Part shown: positions 6,123 through 9,648 of the stretch, one piece after another
Position numbering within the stretch: position 1 is the first letter of the stretch
How the letters are laid out: each line of letters starts with the position of its first letter
Translations under genes and position numbers: made by a program
Notes under the pieces: model-generated
Seen by the model: only the letters and a program-made list of their open reading frames with translations
Told to the model about the DNA's origin: nothing
Databases searched by the model: none
Origin: Candidatus Poribacteria bacterium
GTDB lineage: Bacteria > Poribacteria > WGA-4E > B28-G17
Assembly: GCA_003645735.1 (NCBI GenBank)
Contig: QNBQ01000037.1
Coordinates: 1 to 9,648 of the forward strand
Direction: 5' to 3'
Length of the DNA stretch: 9,648 nt

Positions 6123-6314
6123 ATGGTCAGGATAAAGTTCAGGGGACAGGAGTGGGAGCTGAAACCGGGGCTGAGGGTGAAGGAGGCGATCAAAAAGGTC
6201 GGGCTGAGCCCCAACGCCGTGTTGGCGGTCAAGGGCGGAAAGCTGTTGACCGAGGACGTCGTCCTGAGGGAGGGCGATGAGATCGAACTCATCTCGGTGA
6301 TATCGGGAGGGTGA
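6123..6314 (+). CDS. ttuB: ThiS/MoaD-like ubiquitin-fold sulfur carrier, probable TtuB
   Basis: This is a 63-residue beta-grasp sulfur carrier. The chain reads as beta-beta-helix-beta (MVRIKFRGQEWEL, KPGLRVKEAIKKVGL, AVLAVKGGKLL, DEIELISVISGG) and ends in the Gly-Gly required for adenylation by an E1-like enzyme and thiocarboxylate formation. ThiS proteins for thiamine synthesis look alike, but the gene lies 4 bp before a TtuA-type tRNA thiolase, which makes TtuB (sulfur donor for 2-thiolation of ribothymidine 54) the better guess. In Thermus, TtuB is also attached to proteins as a ubiquitin-like tag. GGGGAGGG at 6105-6112 precedes the ATG by 10 bases. No E1 (TtuC/ThiF) or desulfurase is in the window. 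The fold is certain; the TtuB assignment rests on context. Confidence 0.85.
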   Translation: MVRIKFRGQEWELKPGLRVKEAIKKVGLSPNAVLAVKGGKLLTEDVVLREGDEIELISVISGG

Positions 6315-6318
6315 TAGG

Positions 6319-7251
6319 GTGAGGTGCAAGAAGTGCGATCAGCCGGCGGTCATAAGGATGCACCAACACAGGCTTGCGCTGTGCAAGGAGCACTTCGTCG
6401 AGTGGGTGCTCAACAGGGTGGCCGATACGATCCGCTCCTTCAGGATGTTCTCGCCCAAGAAGAAGATACTTGTGGCCGTTTCGGGCGGCAAGGACAGCTT
6501 GGTGCTTTGGGATATCCTTCTGAAGCTCGGCTACAAAGCCGACGGGCTGCACCTCAACCTCGGCATAGGCGAGTATTCGGAGAGATCGCTCGATTACGTC
6601 CTGAAGTTCGCCGACTCGCACCCCGAGGCCGACCTCATCATAGTCGACATAAAGGAGCGGTATGGGATGAGCGTGCCGGAGCTGGCCGAGGCGAAGAAAC
6701 ACGGGCGCGGGAGGAAGATCTGCTCGCTGTGCGGGCTGGTCAAGAGACACGAGATGAACAGGGTGGCGAACGAGAGGGGGTATGACGTCGTGGCCACCGG
6801 GCACAACCTGGACGACGAGGCCGCCACTCTTCTCGGCAACCTGTTGAACTGGAAGATCGAATACCTGGCCCACCAATCCCCTGTCCTGCCCTCCACCTAT
6901 CCGGGGCTGGTCAGGAAGGTCAGGCCGCTTGTGAGGCTTTATGAAAGGGAGACGGCCGCCTACGCGCTGGTGGAGGGGATAGAATACATCCGCGAGGAGT
7001 GTCCCCACGCCTTGGGCGCCAAATCGCTGCTTTACAAGGAGATACTGAACAGGCTTGAGGACGAGATGCCGGGGGCGAAGCAGAGGTTTTACATGGATTT
7101 CCTCAAGGCGAGGAGGGAGGGCCTGATCAAGCTCCAACCCCCGCCCGCCCAACAGCTTCACCCCTGCGAGGTATGCGGTCAGCCCACTTCCGCCCCCGGC
7201 AAATGCGCCTTCTGCAGGCTATGGGAGCCAGGCTCAAGCTCAGGCTCGTGA
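6319..7251 (+). CDS. ttuA: tRNA-5-methyluridine54 2-sulfurtransferase-like protein (TtuA)
   Basis: This is a 310-residue PP-loop ATPase that adenylates tRNA U54 and replaces O2 with sulfur received from TtuB. The N-terminal zinc site is C3-x2-C6 with C22-x2-H25, and the ATP-binding PP-loop SGGKDS is at 55-60. C135-x2-C138 (KICSLCG) with C228 (EECPH) are three ligands fit for the [4Fe-4S] cluster of this family. GHNLDDEAATLLGNLL lies at 161-176, and the C-terminal zinc site is C283-x2-C286 / C296-x2-C299. This double zinc finger plus cluster pattern matches Thermus TtuA and separates it from TtcA (C32 thiolation); archaeal/eukaryal Ncs6 (U34 thiolation) is the nearest alternative. Translation starts at GTG 6319, with GGGAGGG (6305-6311) 7 bases upstream inside the end of ttuB. 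The Ser/Gly-rich last residues overlap the next gene. Confidence 0.9.
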   Translation: MRCKKCDQPAVIRMHQHRLALCKEHFVEWVLNRVADTIRSFRMFSPKKKILVAVSGGKDSLVLWDILLKLGYKADGLHLNLGIGEYSERSLDYVLKFADSHPEADLIIVDIKERYGMSVPELAEAKKHGRGRKICSLCGLVKRHEMNRVANERGYDVVATGHNLDDEAATLLGNLLNWKIEYLAHQSPVLPSTYPGLVRKVRPLVRLYERETAAYALVEGIEYIREECPHALGAKSLLYKEILNRLEDEMPGAKQRFYMDFLKARREGLIKLQPPPAQQLHPCEVCGQPTSAPGKCAFCRLWEPGSSSGS

Positions 7252-8609
7252 AACTCCTCCCCGATGAGGAGCTTGAAAGGATCGTAAGCGGCGCGCTTGA
7301 AACGCTGGAAAGGGTGGGCGTGGCCTGTTCGCACCCGGGCCTCATCGACGGACTGACCTCCTTCAAAGGAGTCCGGTTCGAAAAGGGCAGGCTCTTCTTC
7401 TCCGCCGATCTGGCGAGGGAGCTGATCGACGAGCTCAGGGATGGGGAGCCTGAGGGGAAGGAAGGGTTCAGCATGCACGCCCCGTGGTGCGCGATGGCCT
7501 TCTTCGATCACCTGAAGGGGGAGGCCAGGGAGGCGCGGACGGAGGACGCGGTGAGGATGACCAAGTTCTGCGACGCCATGGGGCTTGAGGGAGGGCCCAT
7601 ACCGGTCATCCCCTCCGATGTGCCGCGCGAGCTGCTCTCGGTCGTCTGCGAGAGGATCTGTCTCCTGAACAGCCGGGGGCTTGGAGGGGGCCTGCCGGTC
7701 AGATGCCAGGAGGAGGTGGAGGCGCTGGTGGAGATGAACCTGGCCGCCGGGCGGAGATACAACATGGTGATCCAGTTCGTCGTCAGCCCGCTGAGGTTCG
7801 ACGACGAGGCGGTCGACCTGCTCCTTAAAAACCTCGACAACCCCGACCTGAACCTCTACCCCGCCGGGCCGATACCGATGGCCGGGATGAGCGCGCCGCT
7901 CCCCTTCCCCGCGGCGATCGTCCAATCCCTGGCCGAAAACCTGGCATGTTACCTCTCCGTCCGGCTCCTCTCTGAGGGGAAGCTCAGGCCGTTCGAGCTG
8001 AGGGTCGAGCCGTTCGACATGCGATACATGACCCTGGTATACGGCTCGCCCGAGTGGTGCCTGTTCAACGCCGTCGCCAGGGAGGTTTACGAGCACATCA
8101 CCGGGAGGCCGAACAGATGGGGATCGTTCCGGAGCACCTCGAAACGGCCCGATCAACAGGCAGCCGTCGAGAGAACCGCCAGCGTGATCCTCCAGGCGAT
8201 GATGGGCGCAAGGCGTTTCGGCGCCGTGGGCCAGCTATCGGTCGACGAGGTCTTCAGCCCCCAACAAGCCCTGATCGATAGGGAGATACTCGCCTACGCG
8301 AGCAGGCTGATGGATGGGCTTGAATTCGACGAGGGCGATCCGGTGGGGCTGATAGCCGAAGGCGTCTCCCACGGGGGCTACCTCGACCACCCCTCCACCG
8401 TCGAGCTGTTCAGGGGGATGTATTGGGATCCGGAGCTTTTCAAGCATTGGAGCTTAAAGCAGTGGCTCGAAAGCGGCTCCCCTTCCGTCGATGAGATAAC
8501 CGCCGAGCGGGTCGAGAGGATGATAGCGGAGCATCGATTCGAGCTTGAGCCTGGCGTGAGGGAGGAGATCGATCGGATTTTCGAAAGGGCCGTCCAAATC
8601 CTGTCGTGA
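7221..8609 (+). CDS. MttB-superfamily methyltransferase, non-pyrrolysine type
   Basis: This is a protein of about 462 residues with the COG5598/MttB layout. A helical N-terminus (KLLPDEELERIVSGALETLERVGV) leads into a TIM-barrel-like body with PIPMAGMSAPLPFP (nt 7870-7911), SFRSTSKRPDQQAAVERT (from nt 8122) and GARRFGAVGQLSVDEVF followed by ALIDREIL (nt 8207-8290). The last block corresponds to the region that carries pyrrolysine in true trimethylamine methyltransferases. No in-frame UAG occurs, so this is the non-Pyl branch, whose studied members demethylate quaternary amines such as glycine betaine and pass the methyl to a corrinoid protein. No corrinoid protein or activase is in view, so the substrate and even methyl transfer are unproven. 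Starts at ATG 7203, ATG 7221 and GTG 7248 (GTGA overlap with the ttuA stop) are all possible; 7221 gives the most family-like N-terminus. It appears co-transcribed with ttuA and the oxidase. Confidence 0.87.
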   Translation: MGARLKLRLVKLLPDEELERIVSGALETLERVGVACSHPGLIDGLTSFKGVRFEKGRLFFSADLARELIDELRDGEPEGKEGFSMHAPWCAMAFFDHLKGEAREARTEDAVRMTKFCDAMGLEGGPIPVIPSDVPRELLSVVCERICLLNSRGLGGGLPVRCQEEVEALVEMNLAAGRRYNMVIQFVVSPLRFDDEAVDLLLKNLDNPDLNLYPAGPIPMAGMSAPLPFPAAIVQSLAENLACYLSVRLLSEGKLRPFELRVEPFDMRYMTLVYGSPEWCLFNAVAREVYEHITGRPNRWGSFRSTSKRPDQQAAVERTASVILQAMMGARRFGAVGQLSVDEVFSPQQALIDREILAYASRLMDGLEFDEGDPVGLIAEGVSHGGYLDHPSTVELFRGMYWDPELFKHWSLKQWLESGSPSVDEITAERVERMIAEHRFELEPGVREEIDRIFERAVQILS

Positions 8610-8618
8610 GGTTTGGGG

Positions 8619-9648
8619 ATGGGAAAGGGAATCGATCCGGAAAGGGTCGAGAGGCATCTGAGAACCCTGATCAAGGGTGAGCTGAGGTTCGACGAGCTTA
8701 CGAGGGTCATCTACAGCACGGCGGGCTGTCTATACAAGATCAAGCCGCTGGGCGTCGTGTTCCCAAGGGATACGGAGGACGTAATCAGGCTGGTGGAATA
8801 CGCCTACGACCAGGGGATATCGGTCACGGCCAGGGGGGCGGGGTCGAGCCTGGCCGGTCAGGTGCTCAACGACGGGCTGATAGTCGACCTCTCAAAACAC
8901 ATGAACCGGATACTGGAGATCGATCCCGAGGGGGGATACGCGGTCGTCCAGCCGGGAGTGGTTCAGGACAGGCTTCAGGAGGCGTTGAACGAGCACGGCA
9001 AGTTCTACCCGCCCGACCCCTCAAGCAGCGCCTACAGCACGCTGGGCGGCGCCATAGCGAACAACGCCTCGGGCGCCAGATCGATCAAATACGGCACGAC
9101 CAAGGATTACGTCCTGGAGCTCGAGCTCGTGCTCTCAAACGGGGAGCTTATAAGAACAAAGCCCGTCCCGGTCGAGCTGATCCCGGATGAGTTTCCGGGC
9201 AGGCCGGGGACGCTCGAGGAGGAGATATACGCCGGGCTGAAGCGCATAGCGATCGAAAACAAGGAGCTGATAGAGAGATACCGGCCCCGCACGAAAAGCT
9301 CCAGCGGATATAACCTGTTCGATCTGATCAAAGACGGGATCTTCGACCTGGCCAAGCTGATCACCGGCTCGGAGGGGACATTGGCGATCGTGACCGAGGC
9401 GAAGCTCAGGATAGCCGACAAGCCCGCCTTCAGGGCCGTGGGCCTCGCCCACTTCGACGACGTGTCCAAGGCGGGGGAGGCCGTTCCCAAGCTGCTTGAG
9501 ATGAACCCGAGCGCCATAGACGTGATGGACGGGCTCGTGATCGACCTCGTGAGGGGCAGGGAGAGGGCGCTCGATAGGTTCCTGCCCGAGGGGATCGAGA
9601 TGAGCTACCTGATCGAGTTCGACGGGCAGGATAGGGAGGAGGTCTTCG
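8619..9648 (+). CDS. FAD-linked oxidase, GlcD/YdiJ type (3'-truncated)
   Basis: The first 343 codons of a flavoprotein of the glycolate oxidase/D-lactate dehydrogenase group, which oxidises a 2-hydroxy acid or related compound with FAD. The PCMH-type FAD domain is clear: YKIKPLGVVFPRDTEDV (39-55), the phosphate loop RGAGSSLAGQ (72-81), VDLSKHMNRILEID (89-102), QPGVV (111-115), FYPPDPSSSAYSTLGGAIANNASGARSIKYG (129-159 region) and TGSEGTLAIVTEAKL near 250. The wording 'HMNRILEID' and 'YPPDPSS' is closest to YdiJ-like proteins, which carry a C-terminal Fe-S/CCG (GlpC-like) half; that part would lie beyond the window. ATG 8619 follows the MttB-like stop by 9 bases with TGAGG at 8607-8611 as ribosome site. 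The reading frame stays open to the right edge. Confidence 0.9.
   Translation, partial: MGKGIDPERVERHLRTLIKGELRFDELTRVIYSTAGCLYKIKPLGVVFPRDTEDVIRLVEYAYDQGISVTARGAGSSLAGQVLNDGLIVDLSKHMNRILEIDPEGGYAVVQPGVVQDRLQEALNEHGKFYPPDPSSSAYSTLGGAIANNASGARSIKYGTTKDYVLELELVLSNGELIRTKPVPVELIPDEFPGRPGTLEEEIYAGLKRIAIENKELIERYRPRTKSSSGYNLFDLIKDGIFDLAKLITGSEGTLAIVTEAKLRIADKPAFRAVGLAHFDDVSKAGEAVPKLLEMNPSAIDVMDGLVIDLVRGRERALDRFLPEGIEMSYLIEFDGQDREEVF

Noticed and set aside
6066..6125. Similar 9-mers ggccgtatg (6066-6074) and ggccatatg (6117-6125) flanking the ttuB leader
   Set aside because: They are too short and have one mismatch in a GC-rich gap; no reason to treat them as an operator or duplication.
7179..8156. 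Long minus-strand open frame opposite the MttB-like gene
   Set aside because: It is antisense to a gene with clear family motifs; long antisense frames are expected at this GC bias, and the peptide is Pro/Arg/His-rich.
7221..8609. Pyrrolysine readthrough in the MttB-like gene
   Set aside because: No in-frame UAG interrupts the coding sequence.
1..9648. CRISPR arrays, insertion sequences, phage or toxin-antitoxin genes
   Set aside because: Searched by eye; no regularly spaced repeats, transposase motifs or terminal inverted repeats were found.

Overview
The window is a gene-dense bacterial segment with high GC and GC-rich third codon positions. Arginine is written mostly AGG/AGA and isoleucine often ATA, and Glu, Lys and Arg are abundant; this usage is typical of thermophiles. 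A TtuB/TtuA pair (2-thiolation of tRNA U54, a heat-stability modification) points the same way. The phylum cannot be fixed from sequence alone. A GH172/DUF2961 enzyme together with a non-pyrrolysine MttB-like protein and many lipoprotein or CN-hydrolase type genes would suit an uncultured lineage such as Poribacteria or a relative, but that is a guess.

Region 1 (1-3389, + strand) is a tightly packed operon: a carbon-nitrogen hydrolase (cut by the window edge and carrying an apparent one-base deletion near 121-123), a small lipoprotein with a probable discoidin-like fold, dprA (DNA uptake/recombination) and accA (fatty-acid synthesis). All three junctions are 4-bp ATGA stop/start overlaps. Region 2 (3364-4812, - strand) converges on it: tRNA-Gly(CCC), an FmdB-type zinc-ribbon protein and a membrane-anchored TPR protein, probably read from a near-consensus promoter at 4830-4859. 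The accA and TPR genes overlap tail to tail by 26 bp.

Region 3 (4813-4984) is a 172-bp divergent promoter region. It drives the tRNA unit leftwards and a GH172-family glycoside hydrolase (4985-6049) rightwards. Region 4 (6050-9648, + strand) is a second operon: ttuB-like sulfur carrier, ttuA-like tRNA 2-thiolation enzyme, an MttB-superfamily methyltransferase without in-frame UAG, and a GlcD/YdiJ-type FAD-linked oxidase that runs off the right edge.

The points most worth following are the broken hydrolase frame, the ttuBA pair as a thermophily marker, and the co-transcription of ttuBA with an MttB-like enzyme and a flavin oxidase. That last arrangement could be a C1/N-methyl metabolic unit of unknown substrate. 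No CRISPR array, insertion sequence, phage gene or long repeat was seen, and there is no gene-free stretch over 300 bases.
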